Of a stretch of 64,000 bases of DNA, positions 20,601-33,296 are shown piece after piece. Below the pieces are notes generated by a model that did no database searches, was not told the DNA's origin, and saw nothing but the letters and a program-made list of their open reading frames with translations. A program made the translations under genes and the position numbers. Source of the DNA: Cytidiella melzeri (taxonomy: Eukaryota > Basidiomycota > Agaricomycetes > Polyporales > Irpicaceae); assembly GCA_022592445.1 (NCBI GenBank), contig JABYQR010000058.1:103848-167847 (forward strand), in the 5' to 3' direction. Positions within the stretch are counted from its first letter, which is position 1. Every line of letters begins with the position of its first letter.

Positions 20601-23600
20601 TTGACAGAAATTCTCGACTCCAATATCACGACGAACATGGTGCGACTTGGGTCAAGATCTTCAGACGAGCGGATCGCGGAGTACACGCTGGATAAATTGG
20701 AGCAGGTAGCTTCAAAATCAAATCTCGATCGGAGCATCGGCCGCCAGTATAGCGCCATGAAACGCCTGGAAAAGGACATGTCCGACTTGTTGATGTCGAT
20801 ACAACTTCCGGTCTTATCATGGGACTCCATCAAGTCTCATCTCAGCATACATTACACGGAGCACCAAGAGTCGTTTGAGAATCCGCCATTTTGGATTCAG
20901 GAGCTTTTTAGCCGTATGCAAGCGGAAGAAGCGGAGAATGGGGAATGGACAGAAGTTCAAGGTAAAGGCAAGCGACGTGCAGACCCGGAGTTGGCTCGAA
21001 CGTTGTACGGGTTTTGGAGGGATGGGAAAGATCTCGCTTTCGTTACCCCCATTCCGCCCGAGCCGAAGAGGTCCAAGAAGTCAAAAAGGAAGAATAAGAA
21101 CAGTGACCTGGCGCAGATACCAGCTGAGCTCCCGCCTTTCGTGGCTGCATTCTTTGAGGAACTCGGTTTTGACTCACTGCCTCCGATGCCGGTTACCACG
21201 AGGCCCGTTCAAGCGCTTCTCACCAGCCCTCATGTCTGGTCTATGTCCCTGGATGAGCGGACACGGCTTGCCTCAGAATGGGAGCGCGAAATCAGACACA
21301 TGGCTTATCAGTCTAATTTGGAGAGGTATGACAGGCTTCGCGGCGAGTATAAGGAGGCTTGTAAGGACTATAATGACATCAGAGACGAGGTAAGTCAACT
21401 ACGTGTTCGTCGTGGTATTGCCATTTGAGTACTTTTGAAACAGACAAGACGCCGGCTTCTCGCCAAGGTTGATTTGATTGCCTGCACCACCACAGGTCGA
21501 GTCTAGCCGTTATAGTGATTTCCTGCTTGAATCTGACTTGTGACTTTCAGGTGCTGCGAAAGTGACTTCATTACTCAGTGTAAGTAAATTCGTGAACTCC
21601 TCAGCTACTGTCTAACGTAAGTGACTCGTTAGAGCGTTGCACCGAGGGTATTGATGGTGGAGGAGGCTGGACAAGTACTTGAAGCACATATTTTGACCTC
21701 GCTCGTTTCTTCCGGTGCGTACGAATACTAGAGGAAGAATCACAGCTAACCTTCTTTCAGTTCATCATCTTATATGCATCGGAGACCCCCAGCAGTTACG
21801 CCCTAATCTAGCTACATTCGGTTAGTGATTGGCGCATTATTCTGTCAACATGATTCCCTGAAAACGCCGCTACCAGCTCTCTCTATGGATAGCGAGCGAG
21901 GGAAAGAGTTGTACAAGCTCGATCGCTCCTTGATGGAGCGTCTGTCCGACGCGCATATGCCGATGACTCAAATCAACGTGCAACGTAGGATGCGGCCTGC
22001 CATCTCGCACTTCATTCGGTGAGTAACGTCTCACGCACTGGCCACGTCAAGCACATCGTGCTCACTGTAGTCCGTCTCACCAGTCAAATTTTGTACGAAC
22101 GATTAGAAGATAACGAGCTTGTCCACAAGTACCCCCCAGTACAAGGGATGCAAAGGGACGTGTATTTCCTGAACCACATAAATGCTGAGAACGGCGCTGA
22201 AGACTCAGTATCAAAGTACAATGAATATGAGGTAAGTACCTCATGACTCTTGTTTAAGACGATATGGTTGACTCGGGGTCAAGGTCGCCATGATCCGTGA
22301 TCTTGTTCTATACTTCCTGCGGCAAGGGGTTTACAACGGAGAGGGCGATATCGCCGTTTTATGTGCATACCTTGGCCAGCTGCAGAAGGTTCGCGCGACC
22401 CTACGAGATCTGAAGATTGCGGTATCGGTGGACGAACGAGATGAACAACAGTTGGCGAAACAAGGCCTGGAGGACGAAGTGACTTTCCAAGAAGTCACTG
22501 TGGCAAAACAGGTACGTTCTATTACAGTTGCAGATCTGCGACGCGATCAAAGTCTCTGGAATGGTATCACAGATCCGCCTTGGGACGGTTGATATTTTCC
22601 AGGGGCAAGAGGCGAAGATTGTTATTGTGTCGCTAGTCCGCAACACCGGCACGTACGAGACGCACTCAGCCTCTATTGGTTTCCTTAAGGTAAGCCTGGA
22701 ATGTAAACATCGTTGAATGATACTCATGACAAAGTTTAGAGTACAAACCGCATCAACGTCGCCTTATCCAGAGCCAAGCATGGCCTTTATATCCTCGGAA
22801 ACGCTTCAAACCTACGTAAGAACGCGACATGGTCAACAATCATCGATGAACTCGAGGATCGCAACCAAATTGGGCCGTCTTTACCTATCGTTTGCGTGCG
22901 CCACCCTGACCAAGCACAAATGATATCTCAGCCGGGAGAATTAAGTCGCTTCGCCCCTGGAGGTGGATGTTTGCTGCCTTGTGCGACGAAGATGCCATGC
23001 GGTCATATCTGTCCAGCAGTCGTATGTCGTTTTATTCAGCTCGTTATTTTGTCTAAATTCATCCGTCAGTGTCATGATACACGCGATAATCATCGTAGCA
23101 CATTTTGCAACGCGAGGTGCAACAGAACACCGTGTCCACGGCTGCATCCCTGTGAACGGAGATGCTCCGAGGACTGCGGAGATTGTGAATTTCCTATGTA
23201 CAACGTACGGTTACCCTGCGGTCATGAGGAGGCGGTCGTTCCATGGTACGTCCATCGCAGCTGAAATGAATTTGCCTTGCCTCACCCTGTTTTTAGTCAT
23301 CTCTATGACGACCTGGGCAATGTTGCGTGCATGCAGGACGTGAGGAAACGACTTCCTCGCTGCGAGCATTTTGCTGTGATGCCCTGCTATCAGAATCCAG
23401 CCACGTTCCAGTGTCAAGAGTCTTGCGGTGGAGCTATGGACTGCTGCACGAGGACTTGTAAATCCAAGTGCTATGACTGTCAAAAGCTTTCGTTGCCAAC
23501 TGGTAGCGACGAGGTGAAAATGGTTCTACGGTCCAAACACAAGCCACATCCCTGCGAGCGCATACTATATTGCCAGCATCTGTGTGGGTTGGACTGCCAT

Positions 23601-25706
23601 CCGAAAGATGAAGGGTGTAACCCTAGCTGTAAGGGGGGATGTCGCCAGCAGTGCAGTCACCATCGCTGCAAAAAACCGTGCTCCATTCCTTGCGCGCCTT
23701 GCATGGAACAATGCGAGTGGAGGTGTTCTCATCACTCGTGCCCAGTCTCCTGTGGTTCGGTGAGGGCTTATGTGTTGAAATGTGTGGATGAAGACTATGA
23801 CTGACCGTGTCTGAGCAGATATGCGCTAGACTTCCTTGTGACGAACCGTGCGTCAATACGCTGGACTGTGGACACCAGTGTCCCTCAGGTAATTGCGTAA
23901 TTTCGCACTTGCGAAGGATTATCATACTGATGCAGTTGATAGTTTGTGGCGAGGATTGCAAACTTCAGACATGCGTTGAGTGCCTTCCCGAAGAGAAGAA
24001 GCAAGATATCGTCGACTTTATCATGCAGCGGACGCTGAATGAAGTTGACCCGTCTTCAGATGATACATCTGACCGTCTCATAACCCTCGACTGTCGCCAC
24101 ATCTTTACCGTGGAGACGTTGGATGGTCATTGCAGCATGGGTGACTATTATGAAATGGACCAGATGGGCAAGTTTATATCATTGAAAGCTCCTCCTGTGG
24201 ACTACAAGCTTCCGCCCGTGTGTCCGTCTTGTCGGGGGGCAATTACATCACGAAGATATGGAAGGGCCACAAAGCGCGCTATTCTCGATGTGCTCGAGCA
24301 AAACGTCGCCAGCACCATGTCACGATCACTGGAATTGCTGAACCCAGCTCTGGAGGAGATTTCCACCAACCTATCTGCACTTCAGGATGCCGCGAAGAAG
24401 ATTGCCGCTGATCCCGATAACATCTCTGACGTCTCCATGAGCCGGTCAAAGGCAGCAGAAGGCAAGACTACGGAGCCTCTTTCACACACACAGCTAGAAC
24501 GCAGTGCTATGCACAGTGTACACGGCTTTTCGGCCATAGAATCTCAGGCGTGGAATACTGTCACAAGAGATCTACTGAGACTCTACAGGCAAGCTCGCGA
24601 TGTCTCTACCAGACGCGGAGCGCACGTACAAGCGTATGAGGCTGCCGTGACTACTCTTTACCGTCTTGAGCTACGCAACATCATGGAAGACATCGACCAA
24701 GGCGATGCGACCGAAGGACCCGAGCCCCGTGCAATTGAAGCAGCCAGGAGAGATGTCGGTCAGCCGCCTCACAAGGCCGACAGCAAATTCCAAGTCGAAG
24801 CGTACCACCGCACCCTCGAGCTGCGCTTCATGCTCGCTCAAATTGGACAAAGTCGGATCGAAGGCCTCCTCTCCACTCTCACAGACGACAAGGCTTTAAA
24901 GCATCGCGAGATGTGGGTCTCCTTTGTCGACTTTGTGTACAACTCTTGCGAAGAAGATGCGAAGAAGGCACTTGCGATGGCTGAACGGTCTTCTGCGTCG
25001 CGACAGGCAGCACAGTGCTCCATCTATCTCATTCGGTCGGGGTTCGAGCGAGAACGGTTCCGAGTCGTCACCGCAGAGAAGCAGCTGCCCTCGATTAGTT
25101 ATCAGGAAGGACGGAAAGGTCGTGAGAAGCTCGCTGACGAGGTGGACTCGAAATGTCGTAGTATCAACATTGAACTCGGCCGTGTGTTGAAGACGTACCT
25201 AGGTAGTAGACCGGCAAAGACGATGGAAGACCTGCAAGCGGAAAGAAACTGGTTCGCGGACAACTGTCGCAGGAAGGCAGATAAATACTTGTCGGAGTTG
25301 GAGAAACTGGCGGAATATGTTCGTAAAGGGGGGGCATACGAGCCGTTGTCGATGCAGGAGATCGAAGATATCGTGAAGGCATTTGATTTCGGTGAGTCTC
25401 TTCACTTGCTATGTCATGGAGAATATGCCTGACATATCTCTTGCAGGATACACAGGGCATTTCTACAGGTGCCCAAACGGGCATCCTTATGTTATCACCG
25501 AAGTCAGTGCTAGTCGATACCTTATCATACTAATCCGATTTGCTCACAATCCAGCACAGTGCGGAGGAGCGATGCAAAAATCAAAATGTGCTGAATGTGG
25601 GGAGGCCATTGGCGGCGGTAGCCATACGTTGTTGAATACCAACCAGGCGGCGACGGAGTTCGAGGATATCTTGCGGAGGCGTGGCGCCAACCAGGGCTTT
25701 GCCTGA
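17611..25706 (+). CDS. ZNFX1/Hrr1/SAD-3-like RNA helicase with NFX1 and RZ zinc fingers
   Basis: This is a large protein of roughly 2,100 residues from more than 20 exons, with ATG at 17611 and stop at 25706. Two CCCH fingers (CRYYAKDARCRFGNSCKFSH and CRVYWGMGTCDRLFDCQFKH) start it. The UPF1-type SF1 helicase core is complete: Q-like LDPSQVDAV, Walker A GPPGTGK across an intron (20380-20395), YTNHALDH, motif II VEEAGQ (near 21660), GDPQQLRPN, QRRMRP, VDIFQGQEAKIVIVSLVRNT and NVALSRAKHGLYI. Then come NFX1-type Cys/His repeats (22.9-23.9 kb), a long helical region, and a C-terminal RZ-type finger (HFYRCPNGHPYVITE, CGGAMQKSKCAECGEAIGG). The same layout occurs in human ZNFX1. S. pombe Hrr1 and Neurospora SAD-3 are helicase relatives acting in small-RNA silencing. 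All joins I checked keep the frame, so the gene looks intact. Confidence 0.9.
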
Positions 25707-25928
25707 AAGTTGTGGCCTTCAGGCATGATGAACTTCCAGTAACACCAACACACAATCAATGTTAACAATGCAGCATTACGAGACATGAGGTGTAAATTAC
25801 AAGTGCGAACACAGACAACAATGACAACGGACGATGCAGAGTGGAGGTAATAACGATGCGAGTAGCGATAGATAGAAACAAATGTACGGTCGTGTATAAT
25901 GTACTTTTCCCTGTTACGAAAAGGGATA

Positions 25929-27346
25929 TTATGGGTGATATGCCGGAAGAGGTACTTCAAGATGAGACTCGTCCACGGATGGGTCGTCGCAGCTTTCCTT
26001 GGACGACGCCTGTGTATTAGGTGGCAGCAACAAGCTCATAGGGGTTATGGGCGACGAACATGCGGACGAGTCCGAACACGTGGACGACGACGAAGGGAAT
26101 GACAGCGAGGGGGAGACAGGACATGCCAGTTCAATGTCGTACTTGATGACAGGTAACATTATAGTATCTGTCGCGATGACGAGTCGGACGGGGTCTTCTT
26201 CAGCCACCTCAAGCTCCAGCCCGAACTCTGACGAGAGGTCTCTAATGCACGCGCAATATTTGTCTGTAGGCAGGGCGTATGGGTGAGAGTTGATGAACGC
26301 TCTGAAGGAAGACGGATGATTGTCAGCGGGTGAATTGACATTGGATCAAAGGTAACGCGCACCGCATTAAGTCAAGTTGACGGCTGGCTTCGTCGCCCTG
26401 GTTGAGATGTCTCAGTAACTGGATGTACGAGGATCGCGCCCATAGCTCTGTCTTCGGAGGTAGGCACCTTCGACGGAGGCATGTGGACGGTAAGGCAGAA
26501 AGCCCGAGACCATTTCCGGAGGGAGGTGTGAAGGATATTGAAGCCGATGTGGGCGTATCATATAGAGCAAAACTATGAGAGAACAATGAGAGTGCTTCAT
26601 CGAATTGTGACCGTGATTGTCGAGTGCGACAGTATGAGAACTGCTTGCGGCTGAAGGCGGAGTTGGTAAGAGAGCCAGCGAGGTGAAGGCTTGCGTTTAT
26701 TCGATGGAAGTCACTAGGATCAGTGACGACGGTAGGTGAGCTCAGTAACACTCGTAGATAAGGCTCAGCCTCTGATATACGAGACGGCCGGGAGGACTGG
26801 GGTGAGAGGGTTTGATCAGTAAAGTAAAGCTAGGGATACAGGGAAGAACCGGGTGCGAAGCTCGTCGTTCCGCAGCACTACTTGTGTCGCTGATGAGATA
26901 CCGCAGGTAACAGAACACCTCCATGGCTTTCGAGGCGGGAAAGCGAGACAGTTGGATTATGGACATTCAAAGGAACAGCCACTCACTCGTAGGAATATGA
27001 CGAGCTGCCAATAGCACTTCTCCAGTGCCGCATTCACTTTCTTGATTACCAAACCGCTGTCCACATCGTCGTCGCTGATAACGTCCAGCTCCCTACGTTG
27101 TTCGTCTGTTCCATGTTGCAGTTCGAGTATGTAGTCCTTGAGCGAGTTGACAGCTTGAAGCTGTTGAACTGGAGTGAGAACGTCCTCGAATACGGTTCGA
27201 AAATGGTAAGTTAAGAGGTTAGACGGCATTCCGTGGTCCAGTGGTGGTGGTTTGAAGTAGAAAAGAGTGGAGGTCAAGTAGAGTACATAATTTAGGAGGT
27301 GGTCAGCGGTCACAAACCTGCAAGTTCCGTTGGCACTCAAGACCAT
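25929..27346 (-). CDS. Helical, TPR-like protein of unknown function
   Basis: The minus-strand start is taken at ATG 27346 (MVLSANGTCRFVTADHLLNY). Exons follow with GTPVQQ-like helices (PVQQLQAVNSLKDYILELQH, ALEKCYWQLVIFLR), then SRFPASKAMEVFCYLRYLIS, EAEPYLRVLLSSPTVVTDPS, and SQFDEALSLFSHSFALYDTP. After these come ELWARSSYIQLLRHLNQGDE and, after an intron near 26320, AFINSHPYALPTDKYCACIR. The tail is acidic and Ser-rich (SSSSTCSDSSACSSPITPMS) and ends at 25929. The repeated paired helices with A/L/F spacing suggest a TPR-like scaffold, but I cannot assign a family. An upstream minus-strand exon (27303-27518, MFGRLVLAWRCAFAARTWRE) could be an alternative 5' end, though its join is out of phase. 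The gene converges on the helicase gene (222 bases apart) and diverges from the RanBP2-finger gene. Confidence 0.6.
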
Positions 27347-27740
27347 GTCTTAATTGGGTGCTTACGTGATCAGCGACTTTGTGGCGTTCCTCACTCTGAA
27401 TCGTTTCAGCGGTCTTCAGCTCCCGCCAGGTTCGGGCTGCAAAAGCACATCTCCACGCCAATACAAGCCTACCAAACATCGCTTGGGCGTGGAATATGGC
27501 TCTCTTTACCCGTCTCATCTAGCTGGATGCCAAATTATTTGCAGCGCCGGCCAAACGCGTGACGCTCAAGCCTGAAACATGGTCTGCTACGGCGATCCAC
27601 GCCACTCAAAATGCTCGTTCCCAGGTCTCCTAATCTTTAACTCTAACTCTCATCTCGTCCCGTCTCTTTCTTTCTCCAGGTCCCCTGCTCCTTCTTCTCA
27701 GCTCGCCCGTTCCTTCACTCCTGCGCCCGCTACGCACGCG
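27347..27740. promoter_or_regulatory. Divergent promoter region
   Basis: This region separates the minus-strand helical-protein gene from the plus-strand RanBP2-finger gene. The right part (27620-27740) is CT-rich (ctctttctttctcc), as in many fungal promoters lacking a TATA box. No TATA box is evident. Part of the left side may be 5' coding sequence of the minus gene. Confidence 0.4.
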
Positions 27741-29651
27741 ATGATCTCGTCGCGCAACGCCTCTCCAGCACGCGACTTCTCCGCCAAAGCCCCTGCGCCT
27801 TCATATCCACTTCTGACCCCTAGTGGCCACGCGCTCGCAAGTAGCGGGCGCGTTCGCAATATTTCGTCCGATCCATTAAGCCCATGCGTTATGTATTGGC
27901 CCGACAACGAGCCCTTTCCTGACAGGGGACAATGTCGGCCTTTGGGGTCGACCATTGCTCAGGTAAAGATTACTCTTGATTGACGTATTGTGTACATTTC
28001 ATTGACCATAATCTGGGCTAGTATCCTCCTATCATCAATACTGGGAACAAGGGCGTTGCAGAGAAGCAGCCAGGAGACTGGGTCTGCTCCAAATGTAACT
28101 ATCTAAACTGGAGGAGGAGAAAGGTGTGCCAGACATGCTATCCTTGTGAGTCGCCTTGTGTCTTTCCTTCTCTTCCACTTTATCTCCCTCGTCGATCTCC
28201 CTTCCAGTCTCAGATCCCATCTCTCTTGATACATGGACCCTTGATCGCCCACTCCCCCTTGTTCCTGCCGTCTCGGTCTTCGGGATCACTGATCAAATCA
28301 TGAACCTATTACAGACGCGGAAGGCAATGGCGACTCCATTTCGCAAGCTGTCCAAGCGGAACGCATCGCCCTGCTCACCAATGTCCTCAATGCAGTCGAA
28401 AGCAACCCTGCGTCGCCCCTTCCCATTCACCATCTTCATCGCACGGCTTCTGCGCCTGTGAGGGCCTCTTCTTCCACGCCACCATTGTTCATCGATATCA
28501 ACCAACAGCAGCATGCCACGGCCGCTATATCTCCCAAGGGGTACCAAGGTGGAGGTGGCGTGATGGGCCCTCGTATCGCTTCAATTGCGGCAGCGTCAAC
28601 GTCGGCAAGGTCGAGGTCGCAGATGGACTTGCGGACGTCGTTCAGAAGACCCCCTCCCACACCGAACTCGAACGAAAGGTTCGCGATTGCAGTTCCAGCT
28701 CCTCTCCAACCTCAGCCCCCGGGCTCATTGCAGCACGTACGGCATCTCCCGCCTGCTGCAACGATCTATCAGACCCAGACTCCAAGTGGGGTCTATCGAT
28801 GTGGGCAGGCGGGGTCACATCCCGCGAGTCCGGCAGCCACAGCGTCGTCTGCGAGGTCTTCCCAGGTTCCCTCCCCGCTGTCTTCTGCCAACACCCCCAT
28901 CGAGAGCAGTTCTGCAGAGATCACACCGAACGCCGCAAACTTGCTACCATCGTTCCTCCACGATCTTATCCTTTCAAACTCGCCTAACAGCAACCATCAT
29001 CGGCACGCCGCGCAAAGGCAGCCCAGCATGTCTTCCAGCCACTCGATTCACTCCAGCCCGAGCACGTCGGCCTCTTCATGGTCTCTGGAAGAGTATGACC
29101 ATCAGTATGCAGGTGGGTACGAGGCTCAGTCTCAGCGCCCGGCGTACGAGTACGTCTCCCAGCCCTTGTACCAGAGTCAGCCTCCCAGAGTCATGGATGC
29201 GCCCGCGAGCGTGCGTACAGGTCCGACTCATGTAGTCAATGCCGCTACTACTGAAAATATCAGACGGGAAGAATTGAGTGGAGATGTCGGCGTTATTGGT
29301 ATTGGACGACCTCCCAGGTTGAACTCGTCGGGGAGCGGAACGAGCACGCCTAGAGGGCTGGAAAGTATATGGAAATCGGAAGGAGTCGAGCACAGTAGCC
29401 GCGTTTGGAAGCCTGCGGCTGACAGCGCGCCTGGGATCAGCTCGGGAGTATATGCGAGCAGCAGTTATCACTCCGCGGTTACGCCGCCTCGCCAAAACGC
29501 CTGGGAGGTCCCCGTTGAAAGGGCTATGGAAGGATATGGACACGGGTTGGCAGGATTGGACGGGCATCTGGCGGCGCATTTGACGATCTCAGGCTCTGGT
29601 CAGCCGGTGTCGTCTGAGACTTACGCTGGGCGTGGGTCACCCGGGGCTTGA
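27741..29651 (+). CDS. RanBP2-type zinc-finger protein
   Basis: Three exons give about 580 residues. Exon 1 starts at ATG 27741 (MISSRNASPARDFSAKAPAP). The intron from 27962 to 28020 splices in frame to YPPIINTGNKGVAEKQPGDW. The short second exon carries one RanBP2 finger, GDWVCSKCNYLNWRRRKVCQ, with the expected W-x-C-x2-C, central Asn and C-x2-C. A second intron (about 28148-28314) leads to a long exon of low-complexity sequence rich in Ser, Pro, Ala and Gln, ending at TGA 29649-29651. Fingers of this class bind single-stranded RNA or ubiquitin. The exposed Arg-rich loop (NWRRRKVC) fits the RNA-binding type. The disordered tail is typical of fungal regulatory RNA-binding proteins. No second finger was seen. 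Confidence 0.75.
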
Positions 29652-30762
29652 CTCTACTGCGCAGGGTCGCTCTCTAAATTACTATGTTTTCGGCGGGAGT
29701 GTCCTCTACGCCTTAATTGTGAGTGCTCTCTCACTCCGTTCCACATCGCATTGAGCTGTGTTAGCTGACACTATAAGCTGTAGGACTGAAATAGAAGCTC
29801 TTCGACCTTCCCCAAAATCTGGCATGTGTATCGTTGGCGCATCGGGTTGATATTTACCAGATATCTCCACCTTTTCGCAATATCATCCCTTCTCTCGTCT
29901 TGGGCCTCTTTTAACAGTGTTGTACACGCGATCTCATCTCCTCACCTCATCTTGGTCCCTGGAAGGTTCTCCCATCATCTCCATCAGCATCCGCAATCCG
30001 CATCCATGTTTGTTTCTTAGTCATCTACCGTAAACAGCTGCTCATTAATGCCTTGTTCCTTCCTTCACCTTTTCTCGGCACTTGCTCCTATCTTGATCTC
30101 CTTGAATCATTTTTGTCGTGCCCCCCTGGCTTGACTTCATCGTTGGAATTGACTTTCACGGTGGTGGAATATATAGGGTGTCATTCTTTTGTTGTGATTT
30201 TGAACGTACGCATGTCCTGGAAATATTCTTGGACTCCCTCGCTCCCTCGCTCCTCCCTTCGCCTCTTGCTGCACTCGTGTGGAGCTTCTTGCATTCTTCT
30301 GTCCCACCCTCTCTGACTGTCAAAAATATGTGCTGTACTATTTTCGTGCACTACTTGCTTGCATCTACCCGTACACCGTACTAGTACATAACCTAATGTG
30401 TGTTCCTTGTTTCCTCGTTGAGCTCTCTCGATGTTGTATCTTGTCGTCCTATTCGTTTGAGCAGCCGTGAAACTCTCAGCGTAGGATAATTGTTCCTTGT
30501 CAAGCGACAAGAACAGAGATCAAGGTCGAAAGGATATGAGGGACGTTTATCCAACTCGACAGCTTCCTCGTCAGGTTAACAATACATTGAGTGGATCAAA
30601 AGTAGGCTACAAAACGCCGTCATCTGCATGGAAACGTACATAAACCAAATATGCTACACACACAAAGAGCTACCACTACGAATAAAACCTTACCGCGTTA
30701 TACACAAACACCTCGGCGGCGCCAAAAAACGAGATGATAGAACGGTGGCTGAGCGGAGATGT
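29652..30762. other. Convergent intergenic region
   Basis: This region lies between two genes that end towards each other, so it contains their 3' untranslated sequence. It is CT-rich on the plus strand and has no coding exon that I can support. Confidence 0.5.
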
Positions 30763-32383
30763 TCAGACTTGCATAGATCGAAGAGGATTGTCCTCGTAGC
30801 GAAGACTCGATGCGAACATGACGCTATCTTCAGCGTCGTCATCTGTTAAAAATCCATGACTGAGGTCTTCTCCGAAATCCCCTGCAATGTACGATGATAT
30901 ACGTGACTCTGAGAGATCGTCGAAGCGACCTCCAGACGTTCCAGCGCTGTAGCTCGGCCGTTTGACGTTGCGTAGATTCATCATGAATCTGGACATCAGG
31001 ATGGAAGTGATTCTATCCGCGTTATCATCAGGTGCTTGTTCGGTGGATGAGTGAGGATGCTTACACCGCGATGAATTCGGTAACGTAATCTTGCCTCTGT
31101 ATATCGAATAATCAGCATGCAGTCCAGGATTAAGAGTCAATCCAGCATTTTCACCGTGAGCTGAAATACAACGATCTCTGCGGAGTTCAGAAAGAGCAGT
31201 ACCCTGGGAGAGACGTGAGACAATAGCCCGCCGTCAAAGCGCGGTACGAGACTGACGCGAAGTATATAGAACCTACAAAACTTCAACATCAGAGTCACCG
31301 GTTAGCAGAGATACTCTCACAAACCATTGCGAAGAAGCATAGTTCCTATATCCCGACCACAGAAGCGCTTTTCCTGCCAATAAGACGATAGTTTGGCCCA
31401 AGTCAAGCACAACACCAGCCAGTCAACGGCTATAGCGGATATACGACTCGCTTTCGCTACTGGAAAAGACGTGAGCCTAAACACTAGTAATGCCGAAGAT
31501 ACAAAGAACATACGCCTATGGGAGTTGGTCAGGACATGCTGTGTCAGGATGTGGTCTGTTACCTACCCATTCTGCACGGCAGGCGATAAACTCAATGACA
31601 AGTTGCATCCCGATGTGTTGCCAGCATCTCTTTCTGTATATATTGACGCGTACTATGGAGGCAAACTGTGAGCAATGATATGGCAAAGGTAGCGGATCAG
31701 TCGTACGATATTAGTTCCTATGGGAACCAACGCAATGGTAAAGATTACAACGAAAAGCAACACATTGCGATTCCATATTGCGCATGTGCGTAGAGATGCA
31801 AATACTAGTGTCAAAAGCCATGAGGATGTCTTGTATTGATGACAAGAGACGGAAACTTACGCCCAAAAAGCAGGAAGAGAGTCAGCTGGCATGCGTCATT
31901 GACCAGAGTTGAGACATAGCAACTGCAAGCGGCATTTTCTCATCAATTCTGAGCCCAAATGTCGAATGTGGGAGACATACCTCTATGTGTTGTAAGAATG
32001 TGGGCATGATATTAAAGCAGCAAGCTACGTGACACTCACCTCCCTGCTCAACGACGGGATGGCGGATACCATACTATTGCATGCGTATACAAGTGTGACG
32101 TAGCGATTCAGGATTAGCAGGATGGATACTGCGTTTCTTCGCCGTGTCCATAACATTCTGACTTCTGCTATGGTAAGCACATGCTCGTAGATGGCGAGCG
32201 CTATCCCCCGTATGCTTTAGGTTCTTGAGTTCATGTCACCAAGAGGACCACGTACTTCCAACAGAAACGTAGATGCAATTCCATACAAAGCTAGAAGGTT
32301 CAGGACATGTATGAGTCTTACGCATGGCACGAGAAATATAAGGCCTACGCTTGCTCGGCCACGGTGACCGCTGAGGACGTCAT
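30763..32383 (-). CDS. DUF6533-type multi-pass membrane protein
   Basis: Minus-strand ATG at 32383 (MTSSAVTVAEQA). Short exons follow: FVWNCIYVSVG joined to TLAIYEHVLTIAEVRMLWTR, then AVSILLILNRYVTLVYACNS. Next are CYVSTLVNDACQLTLFLLFG, ASLRTCAIWNRNVLLFVVIF and IALVPIGTNIVRLI, then SGCNLSLSLSPAVQ, SRISAIAVDWLVLCLTWAKL, and YWQEKRFCGRDIGTMLLRNG. The pattern YE/DH.LT..EV..LW, an LNRY motif on the next helix, and a late TW....YW...R..GRD..TMLLR.G block mark the basidiomycete DUF6533 family, predicted seven-helix integral membrane proteins of unknown role. The C-terminus is cytoplasmic-type and hydrophilic (SRFMMNLRNVKRPSYSAGTS, then an acidic end) and stops at 30763. Exon joins are partly inferred. 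Expansion of this family in mushroom-forming fungi is known; ligand and partner are not. Confidence 0.8.
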
Positions 32384-33296
32384 GTAGGAAAGCGGAGCGA
32401 GGTAAGGGTAGCAGGACAGCTTGCGCCAGATTGCCTTCGACGCTGTTATATCAGCTCCTCTATAGCTGCGATCTGACGACGAACGTGTGTGTCGTGCACG
32501 CAAGAAATCTGCGGCCGCAGATTCGAAGAACAGCTTCGTCAGCACGCGGAAGAATGGACCCTGGCTGACTGAATGGACTTGAGTATCATTAGAAGTTTGG
32601 ATGGGGAAAAGACATCAGCTTGTTGTCGCGGCATTTCCAGCCATCTTCTTAATGGCTGTGCCTAAGCGCCGAAAGACAATGAGGTTTCCACTTCTCAGGG
32701 CGTTCGAGCTGTAATATAGGCGAATGTACAGCATCGTATACATCCATCTTCCGACCTTTTCAGTGTGCCGGAGGGTAGGAATACAAAGCAGCCAACTGAT
32801 TGTAGCGTGAGATTGGGTTTATAGGGCTGTGTGGCAACATGCATCGTAAATCATATCATGATCACAAAAAGGGCAACGACGAACAAGAATCAAAAGGCAC
32901 TCACAACAAGTCCCACCAAAATTGGGACGATCTTCCGCGTTCTCCGGGCCAAGCTTTGACATACGCCGACCTGGAACTACTCGCAGACCGATACGAGAGA
33001 CATAATGTCGTTAAAGTCGGGTAGGTTTTCACCACCATCGACATCATGATAGTCGATGAAGTCTGCAGATCTGACAGTGGCCGTTCTCCTCCTATGTTGA
33101 CGAAGGATCCAATTCACGGCGAGCTCGAGGTGAGGATTGCTGACGGACGCTACTTTTGAGGGCATCGTATAGGTTAGTTGAGAAAATGCATGATATTATA
33201 ATGGAAGATACAGTTCAAGTCAGATTCTCCGTGTAAGTAGGGGAGTAGGCGAATAAGCAGATAAAATGAGTGGGGGTCAACGATACTGCCATTCGA
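32384..33296. other. Spacer with two small overlapping ORFs
   Basis: Two short frames overlap on opposite strands. The plus frame (32839-33024, MHRKSYHDHKKGNDEQESKG, then LTYADLELLADRYERHNVVK) is very hydrophilic. The minus frame (33165-32977, MPSKVASVSNPHLELAVNWI, then SADFIDYHDVDGGENLPDFN) is mixed. Both have a real ATG and a plausible composition, but at most one is likely real and neither has a recognised motif. Confidence 0.3.
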
